This document shows positions 34,517 through 44,860 of a stretch of 64,000 nt of DNA, piece by piece (position 1 is the stretch's first letter; every line of letters begins with the position of its first letter). Source of the stretch: Pseudomonadota bacterium (GTDB lineage: Bacteria; Desulfobacterota; Binatia; UBA9968). Below the pieces are notes generated by a model. The model saw only the letters and a list, made by a program, of their open reading frames with translations. It searched no databases and was not told the origin of the DNA. Made by a program: the position numbers and the translations under genes. The stretch lies in the NCBI GenBank assembly GCA_021324155.1, contig JAJPJQ010000042.1, positions 124,001 through 188,000 of the forward strand. Direction: 5' to 3'.

Positions 34517-34822
34517 ATGGAAGATTTTGAGCCGTCCCTCATCGAAGGATACCTTCTCTGTCTCTGCAACGCGGAAGCGATCCGCTCGCAGACGAGCCAG
34601 TGGAAGCGCAAGCTTTTGTTCTTCATGAGCGGCGTCGCCGTCGAGATCGCCGCAGTTCCCTTTTTGTCGTGGCTGCTCGGCTACGACTTCTCATGGGTTG
34701 CGTGGCTGCTTACCGCGGTCTTTCTGCCGATGGGGCTGCTAGGTTTCTACGCCAGCAAGCGCGGCAGCGATCACTTCGTCGAATTTCTCCTGCTCGCGCC
34801 GCAATTCGGCCCCAAGCGCTGA
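34517..34822 (+). CDS. Small two-helix membrane protein, unknown
   Basis: 101 residues after AAAGGA. Residues 35-53 (LLFFMSGVAVEIAAVPFL) and 57-79 (LGYDFSWVAWLLTAVFLPMGLLGFYA) are probable transmembrane helices; the N-terminal third is soluble and contains ESSL-free polar sequence. I do not recognise a family. It stands alone between divergent and convergent neighbours, so it must have its own promoter in 34372-34516. Confidence 0.6.
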   Translation: MEDFEPSLIEGYLLCLCNAEAIRSQTSQWKRKLLFFMSGVAVEIAAVPFLSWLLGYDFSWVAWLLTAVFLPMGLLGFYASKRGSDHFVEFLLLAPQFGPKR

Positions 34823-34826
34823 AGCG

Positions 34827-35894
34827 CTACTTCGAAGTTCCCTCGGGCTTTCCCGCGGTTTTCTTCGCCTCGTCGACGAGCGGCTGGAGCTTTTTCCTCA
34901 CGTTCGGATCGAGCTGGTAGGCCTTCTTCAGATCGGCGTCCGCGTCGTTCGCGCGCCCTTGGTGCAGCCGCGCGAGGCCGCGCTGGCCGTAGGCCTCGGC
35001 GTTTTTCGGCAGCATGACGATGACCTGCGTGAAGTCTCGCGCGGCGTAATCGTACTTGCCCTGCTCCGCATAGGCGAGACCGCGGTTATAGACCGCTTCG
35101 GGGTCTTTGGGATCCAGCCGGATCGCTTCGTTGTAATCCTCGACTGACTTATCGAGATCGCCCATGCGGAAGCGCGACAGACCCCGGTTGTAGTAGACCT
35201 CGGGCGCTTTTGGAAACGACTCCAGAACTTTGGTGTAATCATCGACCGCCTTGTCGTGTCGCTCGAGGTTCGCATATGCATTGCCGCGGTTGTAATACGC
35301 CTCGGCGAATTCCGGATCGAGCGCAATCGCCTTGTCGTAATCCTCGACCGCCTTTGCCGGATTCTCGAGCGCCATATAGGTGTTGCCGCGGTTGTAGTAA
35401 GCGTCGGCGAAATCCGGATTCAAGCGGATCGCCTCATTGTAGTCTTTCAGCGCGGGCTCATACTGTTTCATCGAATAGTAAATCGTGCCGCGGTTCAGGT
35501 AAATGTCCGGGTCTTCCGGCGTCGAGCGCAGCGCCGCCGCGTAATCTTTGAGCGCGCGGTCGCTTTGCTTGAGGCGGCGGAACGCGTCACCGCGCCCGCG
35601 ATAGGCTTCGCCGTTGTTCGGCGCGAGGCGGATCGCTTCGTTATAATCCTTCAGCGCGCGCTCGTCTTCGCCGAGCTCGGCATAGGAGTTGGCGCGCCCG
35701 AGAAAAGCGACGGCCGATTTCGGGTTAGCTTGAATCGCCTTGTCGTAAAGGCCGATCGCCTCCTTCGTCCTGCCGATCTGCTGGAGGAGCTGTGCTTCCT
35801 TGAGCGCGTCATCGGCGCTCGCCGCGAGCGAAACCGCCGCGCCCGCGAATAACAGTCCCGCGATCATCGCGCAGCGCAAAATAGTTGTCTTCAC
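34827..35894 (-). CDS. Secreted TPR-repeat protein (copy 2)
   Basis: 355 residues with a signal peptide (CAMIAGLLFAGAAVSLA) and about nine tetratricopeptide repeats from residue 28 to 320, each of the form AIxLxPxxxxAYYNRGxxYxxLxxxxxAxxDYxxA. TPR arrays bind peptides or protein partners; in the periplasm they often support envelope assembly. The ATG start overlaps the stop of the other TPR gene by four bases (35891-35894), so the two are coupled. The repeats are closely alike, which marks recent internal duplication. Confidence 0.88.
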   Translation of the reverse strand: MKTTILRCAMIAGLLFAGAAVSLAASADDALKEAQLLQQIGRTKEAIGLYDKAIQANPKSAVAFLGRANSYAELGEDERALKDYNEAIRLAPNNGEAYRGRGDAFRRLKQSDRALKDYAAALRSTPEDPDIYLNRGTIYYSMKQYEPALKDYNEAIRLNPDFADAYYNRGNTYMALENPAKAVEDYDKAIALDPEFAEAYYNRGNAYANLERHDKAVDDYTKVLESFPKAPEVYYNRGLSRFRMGDLDKSVEDYNEAIRLDPKDPEAVYNRGLAYAEQGKYDYAARDFTQVIVMLPKNAEAYGQRGLARLHQGRANDADADLKKAYQLDPNVRKKLQPLVDEAKKTAGKPEGTSK

Positions 35895-36724
35895 TTCACA
35901 ATTCCTTTGGTGCGGATGTCGTTTTCGAGCTTCTGCTTGAGGGTTGGATCGAGCTCGAATGATTTCGCGAAATCCTTCTCCGCGTCGTCGTTCTTGCCCG
36001 CGCCGAGATTGGCGAGGCCGCGGTTGGCGTAGATGCGCGCGTTCTTGGGATCGAGCTTCAGCGCCGCGTCGTAATCGGCGAGCGCCATATCGTATTTGCG
36101 AAGCACATAGTACGCGTTGGCGCGGTTGTTATAAACTTCGGGATTGTTTGGATTGAGCTTCAGCGCCATGGTGTAATCGTTGACGGCGGCATCGGCCTTG
36201 CCGAGGCGGCGTTCGGCGAGGCCGCGCTCGTAATAGGCGGCGGCATCTTTGGGGTCGTAGCGGATGGCATCTGAGTAATCCTGCATCGCCTTGTCGAGCT
36301 GTCCGAGCGTGTAGTAGGCGCTGCCACGCTGGCGGTAGGCCTCAGAAAACTTCGGGTTCAGCCGGATCGCGTCGTCGTAGTCTTTGATCGCGCGCTCGGC
36401 CTGCTTGCCCTCGGTGTAGACGTTGCCGCGGTAATAATATCCTTCCGCCAGCTTCGGGTTCAGCTTGATTGCCTGATCGAAATCTTTGATCGCGCGCTCC
36501 GGTTGGCCCAGCCGCGCATAAGCTTCGCCGCGGCCGACGAACGCTTTGGCCAACTTGGGGTCGGCCTGGATCGCCTTGTCGTAGGCCGCGACCGCTTCCT
36601 TGAATTTTCCCGCCCGGTGAAGATTCACCGCCTGATCGTATGCCCCGGTCGCCGCGGCGCTCCAGACTGGCGCCGTCGTCGCGAGGAGGAAAAAAACAGC
36701 CGGGAAGATAGTGCGCAATTTCAT
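35891..36724 (-). CDS. Secreted TPR-repeat protein (copy 1)
   Basis: 277 residues from ATG 36724, chosen because the signal peptide LRTIFPAVFFLLATTAPVWS starts there; a longer frame to 36811 lacks one. It carries about six or seven TPR units such as AIKDFDQAIKLNPKLAEGYYYRGNVYTEG and AMQDYSDAIRYDPKDAAAYYERG. It shares layout and repeat wording with the following gene, so the two are tandem paralogues. They lie downstream of mlaC and may be in the same transcript. Confidence 0.88.
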   Translation of the reverse strand: MKLRTIFPAVFFLLATTAPVWSAAATGAYDQAVNLHRAGKFKEAVAAYDKAIQADPKLAKAFVGRGEAYARLGQPERAIKDFDQAIKLNPKLAEGYYYRGNVYTEGKQAERAIKDYDDAIRLNPKFSEAYRQRGSAYYTLGQLDKAMQDYSDAIRYDPKDAAAYYERGLAERRLGKADAAVNDYTMALKLNPNNPEVYNNRANAYYVLRKYDMALADYDAALKLDPKNARIYANRGLANLGAGKNDDAEKDFAKSFELDPTLKQKLENDIRTKGIVK

Positions 36725-36776
36725 AATTTGAATTTTATTAGCCCACGATCGGCCCGATGTCCACCGCGGGCATTTT

Positions 36777-37364
36777 TTACTTCGCCGCGACCTGCTTGCG
36801 CAGGTTCGCAAGCATCTCCTCCGGGCTTTCTTTCGTCAGCATGCGGCCGAACTGGCTCCGATAATTCGCCACTACGGCGATGCCCTCGACGGAGAAGTCG
36901 TAGACCGACCACTTGCCGTCCCTCTGCACGAGGCGGAAATTAATCGGCGTCTCGGTCGAACCGGAGATGACTTTAGTCTCGACCTCGTAGCGGTTCTCAC
37001 CGAGGGGCCGCTCCTTGCCGAACGTCACCTGCTGGTCCTTAAACGACAGGATCGTCTCAGCATAGAAATTCTCCAAAAGCGTCTTGAAGAGAACCACGAA
37101 TTCTTTCTGCTGCGCGGGCGTGAGCTTCTCCCAGTTGCGCGAGAGCGTCGCCCGCGACATCTCGTTATAGTCGAATATGCCGTCGAAGATCGCGCGCAGC
37201 TTCTTTTTCTTCGCCTCTTTTTGCGAATCGGCCTTGAGCGCCGGGTCGCGCAGCACCGCGAGCACTTCGCCGACCCGCGCCTTGGTCGTCTCCAGCGCGG
37301 TGTCCGCGCGCGCGGCCGCCGCAACCACAAGCACGAGCAACAGCGCGATCAGAACCTTTTTCAT
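36777..37364 (-). CDS. mlaC: MlaC/Ttg2D periplasmic phospholipid-binding protein
   Basis: 195 residues with a signal peptide (KVLIALLLVLVVAAAARA). The Ttg2D/MlaC pattern is present: RNWEKLTPAQQKEFVVLFKTLLENFYAETI, then the strand-rich half TKVISGSTETPINFRLVQRDGKWSVYDFSVEGIAVVANYRSQF. MlaC carries phospholipid between the outer membrane and the MlaFEDB complex. Last of the mlaE-mlaD-mlaC set; 17 bases from mlaD. mlaB is absent. Confidence 0.93.
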   Translation of the reverse strand: MKKVLIALLLVLVVAAAARADTALETTKARVGEVLAVLRDPALKADSQKEAKKKKLRAIFDGIFDYNEMSRATLSRNWEKLTPAQQKEFVVLFKTLLENFYAETILSFKDQQVTFGKERPLGENRYEVETKVISGSTETPINFRLVQRDGKWSVYDFSVEGIAVVANYRSQFGRMLTKESPEEMLANLRKQVAAK

Positions 37365-37381
37365 GAAACACCTCGTTTCGT

Positions 37382-37858
37382 TTATTTGGCGTCCTTGGGA
37401 GTTTTTTTCTCCACGTCGCCGAATGCGTACTTGCTGATGAGCTCAATGAGGTCGACCGGCGGCTCGGTCTCCGTAATCGTCCCTTTCGCCTGCAGGAGTT
37501 TGCCGGCGCCGCCGGCGTCGATCTTGATGAACTTGTCGCCCAGAAGACCGTTCGACTTGATCGATGCGACCGCATCGTCATAGACTTTCACGCTCTTGTC
37601 GATGCGCAGCTCTACGACCGCGACCATGTCCTTCTGATCCATCGAGAAGCCGGAAACGCGGCCGATCTGCATGCCGACCATCTCGACCGGGCTGCCGATC
37701 TTCAAGCCTGAGACTGACGTGAATTTCGCGAACAGCGGATACGTCTTGTCGCCCAGCACCGGGACATCGCCGAGCTTGAGCGTCAAATAGGCGACGCAGA
37801 CGATACACACGACCATAAAAATCCCGACCAGGGTTTCCGTGGAATATTTTTTCACCAT
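37382..37858 (-). CDS. mlaD: MlaD lipid-transport protein (MCE domain)
   Basis: 158 residues with one N-terminal transmembrane helix (TLVGIFMVVCIVCVAYLTL) and one MCE domain: PLFAKFTSVSGLKIGSPVEMVGMQIGRV, VVELRIDKSVKVYDDAVASIKSNGLLGDKFIKID. The hexameric MCE ring forms a hydrophobic pore for lipids between MlaC and MlaE. Length is that of MlaD. It lies between mlaE and mlaC. Confidence 0.95.
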   Translation of the reverse strand: MVKKYSTETLVGIFMVVCIVCVAYLTLKLGDVPVLGDKTYPLFAKFTSVSGLKIGSPVEMVGMQIGRVSGFSMDQKDMVAVVELRIDKSVKVYDDAVASIKSNGLLGDKFIKIDAGGAGKLLQAKGTITETEPPVDLIELISKYAFGDVEKKTPKDAK

Positions 37859-37890
37859 CTTCCGCTCCGTCTATTTGATGCCGAATACCA

Positions 37891-38685
37891 TTACAGCATG
37901 AAGGTCGTGATCACGTAGTCCACGACGAGCACGAGCACGCACGAGAGCACGACCGCCGACGTTGTCGACATGCTGACGCTCTTCGCGCCGCGGGCATCGG
38001 CGCGCAGGTGCGTAAAATACCCCTGGAAGCTGCAAACCGTTGACACGATGATCGCGAACACGAGCGCCTTCACAAAGCCGCCGACGACATCCTTGGTCGT
38101 GACGCTCGCCTGAAGCTGATCGAGATATGTGCCGGAATTGACGCCTAGAAGAATGACGCCGGTGAAGTATCCGCCGGCGATGCCGACCGCGTCGAAAAGC
38201 GCCGTCAGCAGCGGAAAGCTCACGACGGCAGCGGCGATGCGCGGGCTGATAAGATAGCCGAGCGGATCGATGCGCATCGTCTGGAGCGCGTCGATCTGCT
38301 CCGAAATGCGGAGGATGCCGATCTCCGCCGTCATCGACGAGCCCGCACGCGCGATGATCATGATCGCCGTCATGACGGGGCCTAGCTCCCGGATGAGGCC
38401 GAGACCCACGGCCGAGCCGAGCATCCCCTCGGCGCCGAGCTTCGCTAGCGCATAGTACACCTGGAGCGCGACCACCATGCCGGTGAAAAGGCCGATAAGC
38501 GACACGATACCCATCGTGCGGGCGCCGATGTGCGCGAGCTGATCAAGGATCGCGGGCAGCCGCTTGGGGCGGAAAATCAGCCAGAACGCCTTGGCGAAAA
38601 AAATCGCCGCCGCACCCATGTCGTTCACGATCGCGATCGTGCGCCCGCCGAGCGGGGCGAAAATTCGGTCCTGTGTCGCGTTCAT
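37891..38685 (-). CDS. mlaE: MlaE lipid ABC permease
   Basis: 264 residues from ATG 38685 (TTG at 38697 is four codons earlier but less likely). It has five or six hydrophobic helices and the MlaE hallmark GLGLIRELGPVMTAIMIIARAGSSMTAEIG, including the conserved E-x-G-P-V loop, then RISEQIDALQTMRIDPLGYL. It is the inner-membrane subunit of the Mla retrograde or anterograde phospholipid transporter. Its ATPase mlaF is transcribed the other way 0.75 kb away. Confidence 0.95.
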   Translation of the reverse strand: MNATQDRIFAPLGGRTIAIVNDMGAAAIFFAKAFWLIFRPKRLPAILDQLAHIGARTMGIVSLIGLFTGMVVALQVYYALAKLGAEGMLGSAVGLGLIRELGPVMTAIMIIARAGSSMTAEIGILRISEQIDALQTMRIDPLGYLISPRIAAAVVSFPLLTALFDAVGIAGGYFTGVILLGVNSGTYLDQLQASVTTKDVVGGFVKALVFAIIVSTVCSFQGYFTHLRADARGAKSVSMSTTSAVVLSCVLVLVVDYVITTFML

Positions 38686-38802
38686 CGATCCGCCCAAAAA
38701 GCAGGCGCGATGTTATCAGCGTCATCGACCGGGCGCAACGGCGGAATTGTAATTTGCGTATGAAACGCGTTATGTTGACGATCCGCTGAAGGGGATCCGA
38801 TC

Positions 38803-39399
38803 GTGAAATGTCCAATGTGCGACGCCGAAATCGCCGGCACGCCGAATTATTGCGGCGCGTGCGGCCAGAACCTGAATGCCACGGCGGCGGCTCCGCGGAA
38901 TGACGCGGAGGAGCCCAGGCTGCCGTCGGGCTTCAGCCGCACGCTCTCGACCGACCTCGTCGCGCGACAGATGGAGCTGCGCACGCATGCGAAGCTCGTC
39001 GCGCTGGTCGAGAATCGAAACTACAAGCCCGGCGAAGTGATCATTCAGCAGGGCGAGCTGTCGCGGGATCTCTTTGTTCTCAATGAAGGGATGGTGGAGA
39101 TCTCGCGCAAGGGCGGTGAGGGCGAAGTCGTGCTGAACGTGGTCGAGCCGCCCTACCTTCTCGGCGACGTCGCGTTCCTCGTCGGTATGCCGCGGACAGC
39201 TTCGGCGCGCGCAAACACCGATGTGAATGTCTTCGTCGTACGCTACGATGCGCTAAAGGAGATGACCAAGGAACTGCCGCCGTGGCTGCGTCCTTTATTG
39301 ACCGCGCTCGAAAGCAACATCAAATCGCTGCACAACAAGACCCACATGCTGGAGCAACGCGTGGCCGAGATCGAAAGCAGGTCCAAAGCCAAAGCTTAG
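38803..39399 (+). CDS. Zinc-ribbon plus cyclic-nucleotide-binding-domain protein
   Basis: 198 residues, GTG start after AAGGGGA. Residues 1-25 are a zinc ribbon (CPMC at 3-6, CGAC at 17-20). Residues 55-165 are a CRP-type effector domain: NRNYKPGEVIIQQGELSRDLFVLNEGMVEISR, then PPYLLGDVAFLVGMPRTASARA, which holds the phosphate-cassette Gly-Asp and Arg. No HTH follows, so it is a sensor or adaptor rather than a transcription factor; the end is coiled (MLEQRVAEIESRSKAKA). It sits 46 bases before mlaF and divergent from mlaE, so it may link a cyclic nucleotide to lipid transport. Confidence 0.85.
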   Translation: MKCPMCDAEIAGTPNYCGACGQNLNATAAAPRNDAEEPRLPSGFSRTLSTDLVARQMELRTHAKLVALVENRNYKPGEVIIQQGELSRDLFVLNEGMVEISRKGGEGEVVLNVVEPPYLLGDVAFLVGMPRTASARANTDVNVFVVRYDALKEMTKELPPWLRPLLTALESNIKSLHNKTHMLEQRVAEIESRSKAKA

Positions 39400-39445
39400 A
39401 ACGTTGTAAAGTCATTGGCGACTCTTTGTAATTTATCGGTAATCG

Positions 39446-40675
39446 ATGCCCACGCCTTTAATCGAATTCAGAAACGTCACCAAGCGTTTCGGCAGTCGGA
39501 CAATACTCGACGGCGTCAGCCTCGAGATCCACGACGGCCAGACGACGACGATCATCGGCAAGAGCGGCACGGGAAAAAGCGTGCTGCTGAAGCACATGAT
39601 CGGTCTGCTCGACCCGACGGACGGCGAGATTCTCTTTCGCGGCAAGCCCATCAGCGGCATGAGCCGGCGCGAGGTCGAAGAGTTCCGCGGCCAGTTCAGC
39701 TACTGCTTTCAGAACAACGCGCTGTTCGACTCGCTCACCGTGTTTCAAAATATCGCGCTGCCGCTCCAGCAGACGACCAAGATGAGCAAGCAGGCTATCG
39801 AGGACAAGGTCATGCAGCGGATCGACCAGCTCGAGCTCTCCGAAGTACCGCACAAATTTCCATCGGAGCTTTCCGGCGGCATGCAGAAACGCGTCGCGCT
39901 CGCGCGCGCTCTCATCACCGATCCGAAGATCGTCCTTTTTGATGAGCCGACGACCGGCCAGGACCCGATCCGCAAAAACGCGATCTTCAGCATGATCGTC
40001 CACAACCAGAAGAAGTTCGGCTTCACGACGATCATGATCAGCCACGACATTCCCGACGTCTTCTTTATCTCCGATCGCATTCTCGTCCTTTACGAGCGGC
40101 AGATCATCTTTCAGGGGCCGTACGAGCAGATCGACGCGCTCAAGCACCCGATGGTCGACGAGTTCGTGAAAAGCCTGGAGCATTTTCAGGACGAGCTCAC
40201 CGGCCTCTATTCGAAGAAGACATTCAACAAGGTCTACCAACAGGCGGCGACGGAAAAGCCCGCTGATAACGTCACGGTTGCGGTCTTCACGGTCGATGAC
40301 ATGGACGGCGCCGCGGCGAACCTGGGCCACGCCGCGGCGCAGGAGATCATCCAGTCGCTGGCGCTCCATATCGACCGCCATCTCGGCGAGATCGGCATCT
40401 CGAACCGCTTCGGCCGGAGCCAGATCGTCTCGATCCTTTTTGGCACCGCGCGCGGCGCGGCGGAAGACGTCCTGGCGACGCTCGCCCGAGATCTCCAGGA
40501 GCGCGGGCTGGCCGGCGCTCCCGCTGCAACCGACGGGCAGCGCTCGTATGCGCTGTCAATCCTCGCCGGGCTCGCCGAAGGCAAGATCGGCGAGGAAATC
40601 GACGCGATCTCGGAGCGAGCTAAGGCCGTGCAAAAGGAAATCGCCAGGTTCCGGTGTCGCTTCGCCACCGGCTGA
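39446..40675 (+). CDS. mlaF: MlaF-type ABC ATPase fused to a degenerate GGDEF domain
   Basis: 409 residues, where MlaF is normally about 270. Residues 1-245 are the ATPase: Walker A GKSGTGKS (38-45), signature LSGGMQKR (142-149), Walker B IVLFDEP, switch His200. From residue 249 the sequence enters a GGDEF fold: DELTGLYSKKTF (249-260, the usual D-x-L-T-G-L opening), then FTVDDMDGAAANLGHAAAQEII. At the active site it reads RFGRSQIVSIL (from 321) instead of RYGGDEF, so cyclase activity is unlikely; it may bind a nucleotide or another protein. A Zn-ribbon/cNMP-binding gene lies just upstream. The fusion is unusual and may regulate lipid transport. Confidence 0.9.
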   Translation: MPTPLIEFRNVTKRFGSRTILDGVSLEIHDGQTTTIIGKSGTGKSVLLKHMIGLLDPTDGEILFRGKPISGMSRREVEEFRGQFSYCFQNNALFDSLTVFQNIALPLQQTTKMSKQAIEDKVMQRIDQLELSEVPHKFPSELSGGMQKRVALARALITDPKIVLFDEPTTGQDPIRKNAIFSMIVHNQKKFGFTTIMISHDIPDVFFISDRILVLYERQIIFQGPYEQIDALKHPMVDEFVKSLEHFQDELTGLYSKKTFNKVYQQAATEKPADNVTVAVFTVDDMDGAAANLGHAAAQEIIQSLALHIDRHLGEIGISNRFGRSQIVSILFGTARGAAEDVLATLARDLQERGLAGAPAATDGQRSYALSILAGLAEGKIGEEIDAISERAKAVQKEIARFRCRFATG

Positions 40676-40824
40676 GAATCGAGACTCAGGACGATTATTA
40701 AACTTCTTTTGATATTTCATGCCGCCGTTCATCGACGCTTAACTGTTTGGACCTGATCATTTTTAGCACTATCCGCCTGCAAAATTACCCGATCGCGCCA
40801 TCGGCCGAACACCCGTTAGAAAAA

Positions 40825-40941
40825 ATGTGCTGGAAAATTGCGGCTGTTTTGGCTATTATTCCACTGGTATGTTTTCTGCTCCATGTCGTGGCCTTTATGA
40901 CGAAAGGTCGCGATAAAGCTCCCCCCGGGCTCGCGAACTGA
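40825..40941 (+). CDS. Possible 38-residue membrane peptide
   Basis: From ATG 40825 the frame encodes MCWKIAAVLAIIPLVCFLLH and a basic tail, a single transmembrane helix. The frame also extends to a TTG at 40747. No clear Shine-Dalgarno is seen, and it ends four bases before the phosphorylase start. It fills the 270-base gap between mlaF and the phosphorylase gene, which otherwise shows nothing recognisable. Confidence 0.35.
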   Translation: MCWKIAAVLAIIPLVCFLLHVVAFMTKGRDKAPPGLAN

Positions 40942-40945
40942 GATA

Positions 40946-42658
<1,713 letters not shown>

Positions 42659-42693
42659 AAGACGATTTCGGGAATTTTTCGAAATAATGTCAG

Positions 42694-43320
42694 TTAATAA
42701 ATCGGCTTCTGTCCCACGAGCGCTTTGATCGACGGGCGCGCTTTCATGCGCTGAATCCACGCACCCAGGCGCGGGAGCGCGGGCGTCGGCAGCGCGCCGT
42801 AGTCTTCCAGCCGGCCGAAGCGCGGCCAGAGATCGACGTCGGTCAGGCTGAACTCACCTAAGAAATAATCCTTCTCTCCGAGCGCCTCTTCGAGGTAGCC
42901 GAGCATGCCTCGCAGCTCGCGCTGCTTGTCCGCGATCAGCTTCTGATCGCGCTCGCCTTCTTTCTTGAAGAAGAATTCGTCCCGCAGCGCGAAGTAGGTC
43001 GTGTGCAGATAATTCATGCCGTAGTCGACGAGGATGCGTCCGCGCGCGCGCAGATACGGGTCTTTCGGCATGAGCGGCGGGTTCGGATATTTCTCGTCGA
43101 GATATTCGTTGATGATGCACGACTCGAAAAGTATTTTGCCGCCGTCGTCGATCACCGGCACTTTGCCGTAGGGGTTGAGTTTCAGGAACTCGGGCTTTTT
43201 CTGGTCGCGCCGCGCGAGATTGAGCGACACGCGGTCGTACGCGAGGCCTTTTTCATTCAGCGCGATCTTCACGCGATCGCTGTTGGACGACGGCACCGCG
43301 TCGTAAAGCTTGATAGCCAT
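42694..43320 (-). CDS. Glutathione S-transferase family protein
   Basis: 208 residues from ATG 43320, preceded by GGAGGAAAG; the frame to 43377 is too long. The N-terminal thioredoxin fold is clear: MAIKLYDAVPSSNSDRVKIALNEKG, with a Ser-rich active loop, then NPYGKVPVIDDGG and LFESCIINEYLDEKYP (the Glu-Ser glutathione contact). The C-terminal all-helical domain includes FSLTDVDLWPRF. It could be a conjugating GST or an isomerase; substrate unknown. Confidence 0.9.
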   Translation of the reverse strand: MAIKLYDAVPSSNSDRVKIALNEKGLAYDRVSLNLARRDQKKPEFLKLNPYGKVPVIDDGGKILFESCIINEYLDEKYPNPPLMPKDPYLRARGRILVDYGMNYLHTTYFALRDEFFFKKEGERDQKLIADKQRELRGMLGYLEEALGEKDYFLGEFSLTDVDLWPRFGRLEDYGALPTPALPRLGAWIQRMKARPSIKALVGQKPIY

Positions 43321-43437
43321 TGCTTTCCTCCATGAGAAAAATCCGGAATCCCACCGGCGTATCAACTCGATGCGCAAGCGTCAATCGGTTCGATGACGCA
43401 CCTTGCGCTTCGCCTATGCGACTGCGACAAAATAAAT

Positions 43438-43818
43438 ATGAGCGCGGAAGATCTTCAGCGGTTCGTCAAACAACGGACGGTTCTCCTCACGACGTTCCGG
43501 CGGGACGGCCGCGGCGTCGGCACGCCGGTCAACATCGCCGTCGAGAACGGACGCGGCTACGTCCGCACGTACGGAAGCGCATGGAAGCTAAAGCGCATCC
43601 GCAATAATCCCGCCGTCGAGCTGGCGCCGTCGACGGCGCGCGGCAAGCAGACCGGGCCTGCGGTTCGAGCGCGGGCGCGGATTCTAAACGGCGAAGAAGC
43701 CGAGCGCGCCAGCCGCGCGATCGATCGCAAGCACCCGCTGCTCCACGGAATTATTGTCCGGATGTTCCATCGCCTGCGCCGCGAGCAGACTGTGTACCTC
43801 GCAATCGAGCCTGCCTGA
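43438..43818 (+). CDS. PPOX-type flavin/F420-binding oxidoreductase
   Basis: 126 residues from ATG 43438. Pyridoxamine-phosphate-oxidase-like split barrel: LQRFVKQRTVLLTTFRRDGRGVGTPVNIAVENGRGYVRTYG, SAWKLKRIRNNPAVELAPSTARGKQTGPAVRARARIL. This short form with the GK-Q-G-P type segment resembles the F420/FMN PPOX-class proteins. Divergent from the GST gene. Cofactor and substrate cannot be settled from sequence. Confidence 0.8.
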   Translation: MSAEDLQRFVKQRTVLLTTFRRDGRGVGTPVNIAVENGRGYVRTYGSAWKLKRIRNNPAVELAPSTARGKQTGPAVRARARILNGEEAERASRAIDRKHPLLHGIIVRMFHRLRREQTVYLAIEPA

Positions 43819-43896
43819 GGGGGTCACAAACGACCCGGAAAATCGGGACTTCACCCGTCTTGACCGTTCTGAGTGGCAGCGATAGTTGGGGTTGTC

Positions 43897-44226
43897 ATGA
43901 CACCGCCACTGCCGCCGCTCATTTGGATCAGTCTCACGGGACTGAACTTGTTGTTTCAGGTTTTCGATGGGGTTCTGACGTACGAGGTGATGCATTACGG
44001 TGTCGGGGAGGCTAATCCGCTCGTCGCCGCCGCCATCGGCGCTTGGGGCGCCGTCTGGGGCTTGGTCTTCTGGAAGCTCCTGGCATGCACCCTATTGTGC
44101 ATGATTTTCGCCATGCGCCACCGCCTGCAAATGATGGGCATCAAGGCGCTGACGCTGACCGCTGCCGTTTATGGCCCTGTGGTGTTCCTATCGTTCTGCG
44201 AGTTGTTTTTGCAGATCGGCAGATAG
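43897..44226 (+). CDS. DUF5658 membrane protein
   Basis: 109 residues from ATG 43897 (GTG 43873 would add eight). Three transmembrane helices; the motif LNLLFQVFDGVLTYEVMHYGVGEANPLVAAAI is the DUF5658 hallmark (D near helix 1, E-x-N-P-L loop). Family function unknown. It lies convergent with bfr. Confidence 0.75.
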   Translation: MTPPLPPLIWISLTGLNLLFQVFDGVLTYEVMHYGVGEANPLVAAAIGAWGAVWGLVFWKLLACTLLCMIFAMRHRLQMMGIKALTLTAAVYGPVVFLSFCELFLQIGR

Positions 44227-44234
44227 CCGACGCT

Positions 44235-44711
44235 TTAACTCTTCTTGTAAATCTGCTGCGCCAGATAATTCTGGTAGCCGACTTCCTCGATTTTATGGAG
44301 CTGCGCCTCGATCCAGTCGATATGCTCCTCCTCGTCGACCATGATGTGCTCTAAAAGCTCGCGCGTCACGTTGTCGCCGGATTCGAGGCAGGTCTTAATG
44401 CCCGGCTTTAATATCTCCAGCGCGGCGTGCTCGAGAGCGAGGTCGTTCTCGAGCTGCTGCTTGACCGTCGCGCCGATCAGGATCTTGTCGTAGCCGGCCA
44501 TGTTCGGCACGCCTTCGAGAAATAGAATGCGCTCGGTGACCTCGTCGGCGTGCTTCATCTCGCCGATCGATTCCTTCCAGATGTTGTCGTACAGCACCTC
44601 GTAGCCCCAATTCTTGCACATCTTCGCGTGCAAGAAGTACTGATTGATGCCCGTCAGCTCCTTCCGCAGTACATCGTTCAATACCTTCAGCACGTGCGGG
44701 TTGCCCTTCAT
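44235..44711 (-). CDS. bfr: Bacterioferritin
   Basis: Stores iron as a 24-mer with haem between subunits. 158 residues, as in E. coli Bfr. All ferroxidase ligands are seen: Glu18 (KELTGINQY), Glu51 and His54 (GEMKHADE), Glu94, Glu127 and His130 (DEEEHIDW), and the haem ligand Met52. Preceded by GGGAGG. Convergent with the DUF5658 gene. Confidence 0.96.
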   Translation of the reverse strand: MKGNPHVLKVLNDVLRKELTGINQYFLHAKMCKNWGYEVLYDNIWKESIGEMKHADEVTERILFLEGVPNMAGYDKILIGATVKQQLENDLALEHAALEILKPGIKTCLESGDNVTRELLEHIMVDEEEHIDWIEAQLHKIEEVGYQNYLAQQIYKKS

Positions 44712-44860
44712 GGTTGACCTCCCTCGAATCGAAGTCGACGATCGTTTCGATGATTCTCTAGATTGCCGCCATGGAAATCAAGACACAAAAGTACATCTTT
44801 TCCTTCCTTGGCAGCCGCGTCGCGCGCATGATAAGTTATTTCACCTGAGGAGGAATGCCG

